Assembly (NCBI GenBank): GCA_025618425.1
Contig: CM046833.1
Location: forward strand, 4,887,207 to 4,951,206
Length of the DNA stretch: 64,000 bases
Direction of reading: 5' to 3'
Source of the DNA: Heliocidaris tuberculata
Taxonomy: Eukaryota > Echinodermata > Echinoidea > Camarodonta > Echinometridae
Position 1 is the stretch's first letter; each line of letters starts with the position of its first letter. The notes beneath the pieces were generated by a model. That model had not been told where the DNA came from. It saw only the letters and a list, made by a program, of their open reading frames with translations, and searched no databases. This document shows positions 19,727 to 29,276 of the stretch, in pieces. The position numbers and the translations under genes are program-made.

Positions 19727-20228
19727 AGGGATTCTTTTAGCAATGCTTTTGATATTAGCTCTATACTTGACAATATGGCCCTTTATATCCGATTAGAAAT
19801 AAGAAAGTTATGGATTTTGAAAGTTGTAATCAATCAAACACAAATTACTCCGTGACGTATCTTGCGAGCTTCTCTCCCATTTGCTCTGTACACAAAAGTT
19901 CATAAATTTTAATTTTCTTGGTTTTTGATGAGGGAATGGATTTGTTTCATACAGGTTTTGTGTAAAAGCAAAAGGGAATTGATTATCTAGGGTGCATATT
20001 TTCTCTAGACAAAATGTAAATTTATATTGTTGTATTTTAGTACAGGGCAAATGGGAGAGGAGCTCGCAAGATACGTCATGAAATTGCCAATTTGTGTTTG
20101 ATCGATTACAACTTCACAAATTCATAACTTTCTTATTTCTTATCAGATTTTGCTCAAACTTTCATTGATCTGTTTCTTTAATGTTTCCGCTTCTTTAAGC
20201 CAACATGATATCAGGGGAAACTTCCCCT
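19727..20228. mobile_element. TTAA-flanked foldback MITE (502 bp)
   Basis: TTAA at 19723-19726 and 20229-20232, with AGGG and CCCT at the ends. Subterminal arms pair imperfectly: TAAGAAAGTTATGGATTTTG on the left matches CATAACTTTCTTATTTCTTA on the right, and ACGTATCTTGCGAGC pairs with GCTCGCAAGATACGT. The subterminal words match the family at 44096-45036 and 61033-61616. Non-coding. Confidence 0.8.
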
Positions 20229-20232
20229 TTAA

Positions 20233-20739
20233 GATTTTCTGGATGAAATAAAGTCTATTACAATTTTACAGTATGCCCTGTGCAGGTAATCTCCTTTACG
20301 TAGTCTCATAATTGAAAGTCATTACATGGGCTTTCCCTGGTAACATGATCAGGAGAAGATACATAGATCAATAAGTAGAGCGTAATGGTGATCGAAAATG
20401 TAAAGCATTCAAAGGTGTATGGACATAAATTTACCTTTCTTCGGTGTTTACGTATGCAAAATTATTCATTCTCTCCATCAGAGCAAAGGTGTAGACACGC
20501 GTATTATCTTTTCATACGGAAGGGGGGGGGGGGGGAACTCTTAATAATTAATAAATCATAATGCTGCTGCTTGAAGGGAAGCGTGACAGAAAACAGGAAA
20601 TATCATCAAGATGACAACCTTCCACCTCAGGAAGGACACATTTTCCTTCACAGCAGGGTATCATAAAAGAATTTTTAACAGTTAGGAATTCACTGGCAGG
20701 AAATGTTCTTCTCAATTTGTGCATGAATTTGTGCATGAA
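20233..20739. other. Unassigned stretch with G run
   Basis: A G run lies at about 20522-20535. No supported frame. Confidence 0.4.
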
Positions 20740-22400
20740 TTTCATTGTGAGGGCGCTGTAACTGCTGAAGCCTACTTTTATTTTTTACTCCTAGATTTTC
20801 ATCTTTTTTACTTAGTATTTTACCTTTTTGTTGATTTTCCTTACCTGCTATTCCTTTTTGTTTCTACAGCTCTTTCCCTTCTTTTTACATTCTATCTCTC
20901 TCTCTATCCCCCTCTTGCTTCCTTTTTTTTTATCAGTTCTTCTTTCTCTAGCTTCCTTTTCCTCTCTCCATCTGTCTGATTCTCTTTCTTTTCCTCCCCC
21001 TTTTGTCCCTCCCTTTTCAATTTTTCTTTCTCACAGTAAGACGAATTTATACATTCTTATCGATGCTAAGTTTTGTGATATTTTACAATCTCTAAATGTT
21101 GGAAATTGTTGAAAATTGAAAATTGTTGGAACATATTGCTATTGAGATATTTTAATATATTCATCGTCATTAGCTTTTATTGATGTATGGTAGGTGCAGT
21201 ATATCTATGTCAACAATGCGTTTGTCCACACTCATATTATGTATATGTTTTGTGTATGTATGTATATATATATATGTATATATATGTATGTATACATGTA
21301 TATGTATATATATATATATATATGCCCAAAGTATTGCTGGTTCATTTTATATACATTGTCGCTATACCATGACAATCGGTGCTATCAGTTTTTTAACCCC
21401 CCCCCCCCTTTTCTCTCTCTCTTCTCTCTCTTTCCTCCTTATTTCTACCACTTCCCTTTGTCTTGCAATACTATAATCTCTTCCTTTTTTTACTTTCCCT
21501 TTTTCTTGTCTCTTATCTATTTCCTTTTTTTTCTCTCTTTAGCTTTCATTTTCTCTTTCCCTCTTCAGACTTTTTAAATCTTTCTTACTCTTCTCTTTCT
21601 CCTTCTCTCCCACCCTCCTTCTTTCTCTCTCCCTTTCCCTCTCTTCTGTTGTCGTTTTTTTTGGGGGGGGGGTTTCACTGTGGGGTGCATTTACAACAAT
21701 GATTTTTATGTATCGTTATTGAAACTTATTTTCGTCATATCTACAAAAATCTCACATTTGCCGAAATTGTCACCAGACGATGATACTGTTGCTGATGTGA
21801 TTTAAATATTTTGTTATTGTGTTTTATTTTTATGCTATATGGAAAATATGGTGTATGTATGAATTATGTCAATAATGCGTTTGTCTATGTTCATATATAC
21901 ACTAGGAACCCTTTTCCATATAAACGTTACCATGACAATAAGTGCAATCATTTTTTAATTCCCCTACTTCTCTCTTTTTCCCTCACCTTTTTCATTTCCT
22001 CACATCTGCTCCGGCCATTAACTTTTATCTCTCCTACTACCCTCTCTTCTCTTTTCTTCTTCCTCTTTTTTCCTTTCTTTCCTCCTTTCTTTCTCTCGCT
22101 GTCTCTTGCTGACATTTTCCCCCTTTTCTCTCTCACTCTCTCTCTCTCTTTGGCCTCCCCTGTCCCTCTGCCTCTCTCTGGCTCTCTTTTCTTTTCTTTC
22201 TGTCCCTCTTTTGCTCTCCTTTGTTTTTTCTCTCTCTCTTCCTTTCTCTATTGTCCGCATTCTTTCTCTTTTTCTTTTCTTCTTTACTACTCTTCAGATT
22301 CTCCTTCTCCCAGTGGGGTGAATTTATAAATGATTCTTTATACATTGTTGAATTTTGCTATTGTCATGTTTACAAATTTGTGTATGTATATTCTATCTTA
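20740..22400 (+). repeat. Three diverged tandem modules with long pyrimidine tracts
   Basis: Each module ends in a long CT-rich tract followed by a short conserved block: AGTAAGACGAATTTATACAT (about 21035), TGTGGGGTGCATTTACAAC (about 21680) and AGTGGGGTGAATTTATAAAT (about 22312). Modules two and three also share an upstream block: CTATGTCAACAATGCGTTTG at about 21205 and TTATGTCAATAATGCGTTTG at about 21863, then CCATGACAAT and a C run or CCCC. Spacing is about 630-650 bp. Module two carries a TA/TATG microsatellite (21266-21323). Leucine/serine/phenylalanine-rich frames here come from the pyrimidine tracts and are not genes. Confidence 0.65.
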
Positions 22401-22531
22401 TTTATCATATTATGTGCCTATTATATGATTAATGTTGAGTTATATTTTGTAAAAAATGTGCAATTCGGCCCACAAGCCGGGAATGATTTTTGATCTATAA
22501 ACCATTTTAAATAAATAAATAAATAAATTTA
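22401..22531 (+). repeat. Retroposon-like 3' tail ending in (AAAT)n
   Basis: GCAATTCGGCCCACAAGCCG and GAATGATTTTTGATC precede TTTTAAATAAATAAATAAATAAA. An AAAT tail following a short GC-containing block is typical of the 3' end of a 5'-truncated LINE or SINE. The family is not identified, and it may also be the end of the tandem modules. Confidence 0.4.
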
Positions 22532-22599
22532 ACATACAGAGTCAATCTGATGCATAAATTTACATTTAATGCACATAGGCAATCTAAATCAAACCTATA

Positions 22600-23225
22600 G
22601 AAATGTTATGTAATGAAATGTATGGTTTGGGTTGCCTACTGGATGTTACTTTTTGTTAAAAGATTCCGGCAACCTATTTATAGGCAGAAAAGGGAGTAGA
22701 TATATAAGGCTTGATGTGGGTAGTTCAGAGAGAACTCTTCTAGATAGAGCTAGGATGCAGAAGCTCTGCACTAGCTAGGTTTAGTTTAACAGCAGAAAGT
22801 TTTTTTCTGGGGGTTTTTCCACGTCGAGGCGAGATGCGAGCCCAAGCTGCAACTTTTTGTTATAATTAATGGATCCTCGTCGAATAAGGTGCTCGATCTC
22901 GGCCTACCTGCACGTTATCCGTGGTCAAGGAGGTAGCCCAGCAGAGAGAGAGGCTAGCACGTCATCCATGGTCGAGAAGAGAGTCTGGTAGAAAGAGGCT
23001 ACATGACTGAGCTACCAAGTTCTACTGAGAGACTGGCCAAGCGACCAGGGGCTGAGGCGGACCCTCCAGATAGCAGCTACCCAACCATTTCAGTTATGTA
23101 CATGTAATATCTGTATAATTATTTTGTTACATAAATGTTGAACCAGAAATTGAAGACTTAAAAATTAAACATCGTTTGAACTTACATAACCGTTTAGATC
23201 TCATTTCGTTTGAGTCATAGTAGTA
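22600..23225 (+). promoter_or_regulatory. Promoter-like or solo-LTR-like block
   Basis: TATATAA at 22701-22707 is followed by a non-coding, GC-richer segment of 400 bp (22830-23090) and ATTAAA at 23164-23169. TATA, leader and poly(A) signal without an ORF resemble a solo LTR or a short non-coding transcript. No TG...CA ends, target duplication or primer site was identified, so this is only a suggestion. Confidence 0.25.
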
Positions 23226-23820
23226 GTTAGTTAAAAAAAAGTCACTCACGTGACACAGGGGCATATTTTTTTTCGGTGGAGGCATATTCATCATGTTCAT
23301 TCATTTTGGAAATTCTGGGGACGTGCGCACCTGCCACCAATCGAAAATTAGTATTGACCCATGTCTTATGAAAATTCTGATTAAATACATGTACATGTCT
23401 CGCGTACTATATCTCTTAAAGCTGTATTTCCCTTACCTCACGTTCGCAGGTATTACAAATAGCAGATCAGTTGAAGTGTTCAGAATAATAAAAAAAAACG
23501 CATCTTTTTCGTTTCGCCTATAATGAAGTGCTTCTTTCCTTTTTATGTTTTATCCAGTCACGTTTTCCTTTGTATATGTTTTTATAAGTGCGCATTGAGC
23601 ATTTGATTTCAAGTGGATTTCGCACCTTATAGCGTTGTTCTAAAAGTCATTAACTATTCCTTTTTACCAAAATATCGCGAATTATGACTATGAATATTGA
23701 ACATTGTGGTTACATGATATAAAAAATGAAAAATTGAAGCGCCTAGGCAGTACGTGTATAGTAAAATGGCATATATAATGAAATATATTATGTAGGTTAA
23801 TTATAATTTTTAAATGTACA
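23226..23820. other. Unassigned stretch
   Basis: AT-rich. The 76-residue frame at 23293-23523 has no recognisable feature. Confidence 0.45.
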
Positions 23821-23850
23821 GCACTGGTCAAAATCATTAGAACACCTGCT
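23821..23850 (+). mobile_element. Solitary Tc1/mariner-like terminus
   Basis: The words CAGCACTGGTCAAAATCATT and AGAACACC after a TA-containing flank look like one terminal inverted repeat of a Tc1/mariner-class element. The complementary end was not found in the following sequence, so only a relic is called. Confidence 0.35.
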
Positions 23851-24300
23851 GAAAAAACAAACAAACAAATTTAACAGGCCCGTAACTAGAATTTTTGCAG
23901 GAGGGGGGGGGGGGGGTCAACATTTGAAAAAGTGGAACTTTCTGAGGGAACAAAGCGACCGAGTGGGGGTGATGGGTGGGGTCAGGGGGCGTGCCCCTCC
24001 AAGGGTATGGACACGAGCGTGGTTAGAATTATTTGACAGGGGCTGGGTCAAATGTGACGACCGCGAATAATATACTACCACTGTGTAGTATTTCAAATAC
24101 TGCGAGCGAGCAAAGCAAGCGAGAGAAAAATGTACTTTTAAATGGCAAAATTTTATTTCATTAGTCACCAATAGGTGAAATGTAAAGCTATATCTCCTGT
24201 CATCTTGTTACTAGGAATGATTCATATTAATTCAGTTTTTTTAGGAAGTGAAGCGAACGGGGGGGGGGGGGGGAGGGGCACTTTGCTGTTGTTCTTTTAT
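23851..24300. other. Non-genic stretch with G runs
   Basis: G runs lie near 23902-23916 and 24259-24273. A GCGAGCGAGCAAAGCAAGCG motif at about 24101 echoes those at 4866 and 58935. No gene. Confidence 0.45.
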
Positions 24301-24562
24301 AGAAAGCTAACCCTAATATCTGGGTGCCATAGCGATAAGGCAATGAAGTGCCCAAAATTGTCATAACATTTAAATATTCATGGACCTCGCTGCATGAAAC
24401 TATCTTGTTTATAAGGTTTGCGAGCAAGGAAAAGATGTTGTTGCTCATTTCACTATACATGTAGAAAGTGGACCTAATATATATTCGGGTGCCATGGCGA
24501 TAGGGCAGCGACGTGCCTGAATATTGCAAAAACATCCTACGGAAATATTCACGGACCTCGCA
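24301..24562 (+). repeat. Tandem duplication of about 95 bp
   Basis: 24301-24391 and 24463-24562 share AGAAAG...CCTAATAT, GGGTGCCATRGCGATARGGC, GTGCC and AAATATTCAYGGACCTCGC. They are diverged copies about 165 bp apart in direct orientation. Function unknown. Confidence 0.7.
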
Positions 24563-25310
24563 GATTTCATTTGAGTCTTATCATACTTATCACTGCTTAT
24601 CTTCCCACGTTATCTTTGTATAGTGTTTTAAGCAATCAATCTCCTTGTATTGTCAGGATTTCCTGCCCAATCTAACATTTTGTGATCACTTCACTTTCGG
24701 CCTATAGGCTGATAGGTATCAATAATCCTCCAAATGTCAGATGTCAAAGATTTAATAATAATAATAATAATAATTAAAATGTCATTCAACAGGTTCAATG
24801 GTCAATCAACTTCAACATATCTCCATTCATTTTCGTCAGATTTCATTCGAATTCGTCCGACCTGTCAATCCGCTCCAAAATTGTATCATCAAATCCATCT
24901 TTTGGAAGTCGATTTCAAGAAATTGTCATTCAAATTCATCACATAGACAAGACCTTACAACGAGCGGGTGAAGATTTTGAATAACTCTTTGAACTCTTTG
25001 CTAAAAAGTGAGTTGAGGCAGATGGAAAATTGCCTCAAACCCAGAAGAAAAATAAAGATCAAAAGTAAAGTAAAAGTGCTAGACGGTGTGGAAATAAGGA
25101 GAATGAAGAGAAGGAGGAGAGAGGAAAATGAAGAAGAGGAAAGTCAGTGTGTCTGTGTGTGAAAAGAAGGGAAAGAGAGAGCGAGAGGGGGAAGAAAGGG
25201 GTGAAGAGGGGAGAAGAGATGGAGAGAGAGAGAGAGAGAGAGAAAGAAAGATAGAGTGAGAGAAGAACTCGGAGAAGGAGAGAGAGATGGGTCCTGCTCG
25301 CTCACTTAAA
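24563..25310. other. Non-genic stretch, ATA and purine-rich microsatellites
   Basis: (AAT)n lies at 24752-24773 and a GA-rich tract at about 25090-25290. The Lys/Arg/Glu-rich frame at 24968-25162 arises from the purine tract. Confidence 0.5.
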
Positions 25311-25311
25311 A

Positions 25312-25560
25312 TTACTGCACATGGTTGAAGGAGATGTTTTTCAACTTGTCTTTGAAACAGTTTAGACTTGGGGAGTTTATTATGTCGCTGCTAAATGAGT
25401 TCCAGTATTTTCGGCCGTACAAAGAGAGACTGTAGTTTTGTGTGCAAAAAAGGTGCTGTTTCTGGGAAGGTGGAAACGGTTGGATTGTCTATTTATGTAT
25501 GGAACTTTTTTGTAAACATGTCAGTGGAGGAGTGTGGCAGTTCGCTCATATTCAATTTAT
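25312..25560 (-). pseudogene. LINE ORF2 extreme C-terminus
   Basis: The minus strand reads NELPHSSTDMFTKKFHT, stop, then TVSTFPETAP and, after a frame slip, NYSLSLYGRKYWNSFSSDII followed by SLNCFKDKLKNISFNHVQ and a stop at 25312-25314. The pattern 'LP...F, (R)T...YGxxxWNSxxxxI, SLxxFKxxLK' is the classic carboxyl end of many CR1/L2-group LINE ORF2 proteins. It lacks everything upstream, so it is a 5'-truncated copy. It is a different family from the LINE at 29277. Confidence 0.75.
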
Positions 25561-25870
25561 AGGCCTACATGAATTGTCCTGTTTGAAAAAGAAATTAGTC
25601 TGGGAATTTTAGAATTTTTGATTCGTAAAATAATGGATCGCCATGTTATACAAATAACGCACGGCCCAGCGTGCGTCAGTGTTAATGCAGTGCACACGAG
25701 GTTTATTTAGATTGGTGCCGCTGAACTGTGTACGAGCCGCTTGCGGAGAGCCAAATATCACCCTCTATTCATCCTACAAAAGCACCATTGTTCTGGGACT
25801 AAATACAAATACAAAAACCGACACGATAGAATTGATTTTTGATGCTTAGTTCATGCAAGAAAATAATGTT

Positions 25871-25902
<32 letters not shown>

Positions 25903-26100
25903 TTTAATACATAAATATAGCAATTTATACGGGACTTAGGGGTTGACGAATGGCCTTCCAAACATCAGTGGCCTAAGCCAGGCTTAACTTTGGCCACTTT
26001 CGAGAATACGGGCCATAGAGTCTACGAAAGTTCTGCTAGTTGTAGAAAATGAAATGATGAGACCTCTTCTATATAAGGCTCTATAAGCTGGTCATTGCCA
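25561..26100. other. Unassigned stretch with (TTTC)n
   Basis: A TTTC tetranucleotide array lies at 25870-25903. No gene seen. Confidence 0.5.
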
Positions 26101-26345
26101 CTGGAGGGTGCAATATCAGTTTTCGCGCACTTTTTGCACTCCCGTGCACTGCGCGAAAAAAAGTTGCATGTCATGTGACGCATTTTGACCAATCACGATG
26201 CTTAAAATAATAGAGCTATATAGAGCTATAATGCATGTTTGCTAGTGCATTAGTTTATATGCACTGCATGAGTGGGATAATGAACGAAACTTGTCGAGTT
26301 CATTATCCGTCCCAATGTGACTTAACTGAGGGCAGTGCATATCAC
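26101..26345. repeat. Repeat rich in short inverted motifs
   Basis: TTTTTGCACTCCCGTGCA at about 26130 recurs at about 32147. GCGCACTTTTTGCAC, GGGATAATGAAC/GTTCATTATCC (26274-26309) and TAGTGCATTAG/CTAATGC words give nested hairpins. Probably the remains of a foldback element. Confidence 0.4.
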
Positions 26346-26998
26346 TAATGCTCGAGCCACAAAACATGAAATTGTTGTTTTATAAAACGGGTCAACAATA
26401 TTGAATAAAGTAAAACAAAAAACAAAACAAAAAAATGGTTACAAACCCCATCAAAATGCAAAGAATTGCACAGTCAAGAAGGCCGCAATATGCTTTCCTT
26501 TATGACATCAGATTAAGCACAGTCAATAATGCGCGTGTCAGTCCTGCTCATTATATTTCAGAGACTGACCCAGTCAAGAAAAACTGGAAATAAAATAGAG
26601 CACTTTTGGGGGACCTCCGGTTTGATTGTACTTTCAAACAGAAGGGCATCCTTGAAACACTCCAATGAACATTCAAATTGCATCCAGATGTACAAATCCA
26701 CACAAATCTCAAATGATTATTTTTCTTCTATCCAAACCTATGATATATTTGCCTGATGTATGTCTGATGTTAGTGTGTGTGTATGTGCATGTTTGTGTGT
26801 GATATGATTGAGTGTACTGAGGGTGGGTGTGAGTGTGTCTGTGTGTTCGTGCATTTTCATGTGTCTGTATAAAGCCAATCCATTGTACTTTTTTATAAGC
26901 TTGATAATTTCATACAACTGCTGCAAGGCTATGTATAGACAACAGAAAATAATACAGAATTACACCTTTTTTTCATTTGTTAGTTCATAAAATATAAC
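26346..26998. other. Unassigned stretch with TG-rich repeat
   Basis: TG-rich imperfect microsatellite at about 26765-26860. Otherwise AT-rich with no supported gene. Confidence 0.5.
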
Positions 26999-29276
26999 CA
27001 GTGTAGTAAAATCACGCAAAACAGTTATAACGCAAACCCGTAATAAATTGACGTCAAAATCGTTAATCGATTACCAGGAGATCACTCTCCGCGCTCCACT
27101 GTTCAAGAGAATTTGCAAGCAAACCCTATGTGAATGGAGAAGGCATAAACGATTCCAAGATGCGTTCTCAATCTTTAAATTCACAGGGACGGCTTTAAAA
27201 GCAAAGGGACGGCTGCAAAATACGATACTTTTAAAGAAAAATTTATACTTGATCAATCTATCCGCGCCGAATTTTTTTCCCCGTGGCGTTTTGCTATAAA
27301 TCAATCAAAATCATAATTCATCTTTTGCAAGCAGCTGAAAAGAACGCCTGATAGATGCAATGACAGTCGTTGTTTGTCAAATATCCACGTGTGTATGATG
27401 ACCAACACGGCTGGCGTGGCAGCAGTACTATAGTATTTCTTTGTTTTTCTTCTCTATATCTTCATTCTTTTCTGATGAATTTCTTTGTTTTTCTTCTCTC
27501 TAGTCTTCTTTTTATTATGTATTCCTTTGTTTTTCCTCTATCTGTCTTTTTTTCTTAATGTATTTCTTTGTTTTTCTTCTCTCTATCTTCTTTTTTTCCT
27601 TATGTATTTCTTTGTTTTTCTTCTCTCCGTCTTCCTTTCCTTATGTATTTCTTTGTTTTTCTTCTCTGTCTTCCCTTTTTCCTTATGTATTTCTTTGTTT
27701 TTCTCCGCTCTTCATTTTTTCTTATGTATTCTTTTGTTTTTCTTCTGTCTGTCTTCCTTTTTTCGTTATGTATTTTTTTTGTTTTTATTCTCCATATCTT
27801 CTTTTTATTACTTTATGTATTTCTTTGTTTTTTCTCTCTTCTTTTTCCCTTATGTATTTCTTTGTTTTTATTCTCTCCGTCTTCCTTTCCTTATGTATTT
27901 CTTTGTTTTTCTTCTCTCTGTCTTCCCTTTTTCCTCATGTATTTCTTTGTTTTTATCCGCTCTTCTTTTTTTATGTATTATTTTGTCATGTTTGTTTTTC
28001 TTCTCTCTGTCTTCCTTTTTTCCTTATGTATTTCTTTGTTTTTATTCTCCATATCTTCTTTTTATTTATTTATGTATTTCTTTGTTTTTCTTCGCTCTTC
28101 TTTTTTCCTTATGTATTTCTTTGTTTTTCTTCCATCTTCGTTTTTCCTTATGTATTTCTTTGTTTTTATTCTCCATATCTTCTTTTTATGTCTTTATGTA
28201 TTTCTTCACTCTTCTTTTTTCCTTATGTATATCTTTGTTTTTATTCTTTATATCTTCTTTTTTCCTTATGTATTTCTTTGTATTTATTCTTTATATCTTC
28301 TTTTTATTTCTTTATGCATTTCTTTGTTTTTCTTCTCTCTGTCTTCCCTTTTTCCTCATGTATTTCTTTGTTTTTATTCTCCATATCTTCTTTTTATTTC
28401 TTTATGCATTTCTTTGTTTTTCTTCGCTCTTCTTATTTCCTTATGTATTCCTTTGTTTTTCTTCTCTCCGTCTTCCTTTCATTATGTATTTCTTTGTTTT
28501 TCTTCCATCTTCGTTTTTCCTTATGTATTTCTTTGTTTTTATTCTCCATATCTTCTTTTTATTTCTTTATGTATTTCTTTGTTTTTCTCCGCTCTTCTTT
28601 TTTTATGTATTCTTTTGTCATGTTTGTTTTTCTTCTTTCTGTCTTCCTTTTTTCCTTATGTATTTCTTTGTTTTTATTCTCCATATCTTCTTTTTATTTC
28701 TTTATGCATTTCTTTGTTTTTCTTCGCTCTTCTTATTTCCTTATGTATTCCTTTGTTTTTCTTCTCTCCGTCTTCCTTTCATTATGTATTTCTTTGTTTT
28801 TCTTCCATCTTCGTTTTTCCTTATGTATTTCTTTGTTTTTATTCTCCATATCTTCTTTTTATTTCTTTTTGTATTTCTTTGTTTTTCTTCACTCTTCTTT
28901 TTTCCTTATGTATATCTTTGTTTTTATTCTTTATATCTTTTTTTTTCCTTATGTATTTCTTTGTATTTATTCTTTATATCTTCTTTTTATTTCTTTATGC
29001 ATTTCTTTGTTTTTCTTCTCTCTGTCTTCCTTTTCCTTATGTATTTCTTTGTTTTTCTTCTCTCTGTCTTCCTTTTTTCCTTATGTATTTCTTTGCTTGT
29101 CTTCTTTCTGTCTTCCTTTTCAATATGCACAACGCATGGGTCAAATACGGGCGAACGACTAATAAGAGACTAGGAAAATCGCTAGACCGTTCGACCTTGC
29201 TGTGCGGGGTTTACGTAACAATCAGCAAATATAACGCTAAACCGTTATAACGGTTTTGCGTGATTTTACTACACTG
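26999..29276. mobile_element. 2.3-kb inverted-repeat element filled by a minisatellite
   Basis: The left end CAGTGTAGTAAAATCACGCA (26999 on) is the perfect reverse complement of the right end TGCGTGATTTTACTACACTG (to 29276), and the similarity extends through AAAAC and GTTATAACG with one mismatch. Between the ends are about 430 bp of AT-rich sequence, a minisatellite of about 1.7 kb and about 130 bp of right flank. No transposase is seen. No target duplication was found (left flank ...AATATAAC, right flank ATGAGTGT), so it may have been rearranged. Confidence 0.75.
27430..29130 (+). repeat. Minisatellite of about 42-bp pyrimidine-rich units, roughly 40 copies
   Basis: The consensus contains CCTTATGTATTTCTTTGTTT and TTCTTCTCTCTGTCTTCC. 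Unit length varies because of small indels. Part of the array has a higher-order period: 28365-28560 and 28665-28860 are essentially identical at exactly 300-bp spacing. Because the unit lacks stop codons in every forward register, all three forward frames are open for more than 530 codons, giving Phe/Leu/Ser/Cys-rich pseudo-membrane proteins. I do not regard these as genes. Confidence 0.9.

Noticed and set aside
22018..22345. Highly charged Arg/Glu/Lys-rich minus-strand proteins
   Set aside because: They come from the purine strand of the CT tract. Overlapping frames on both strands have the same compositional origin.
27485..29250. Three overlapping frames of 534-562 codons that look like multi-pass membrane proteins
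   Set aside because: They are the same stop-free minisatellite read in three registers. Hydrophobicity follows from T-rich units, there is no non-repetitive domain, and the start codons lie inside the array.
26999..29276. Simple insertion of the minisatellite element into the LINE
   Set aside because: LINE coding sequence is found only to the right. The left flank has no endonuclease or RT sequence and no target duplication is visible.
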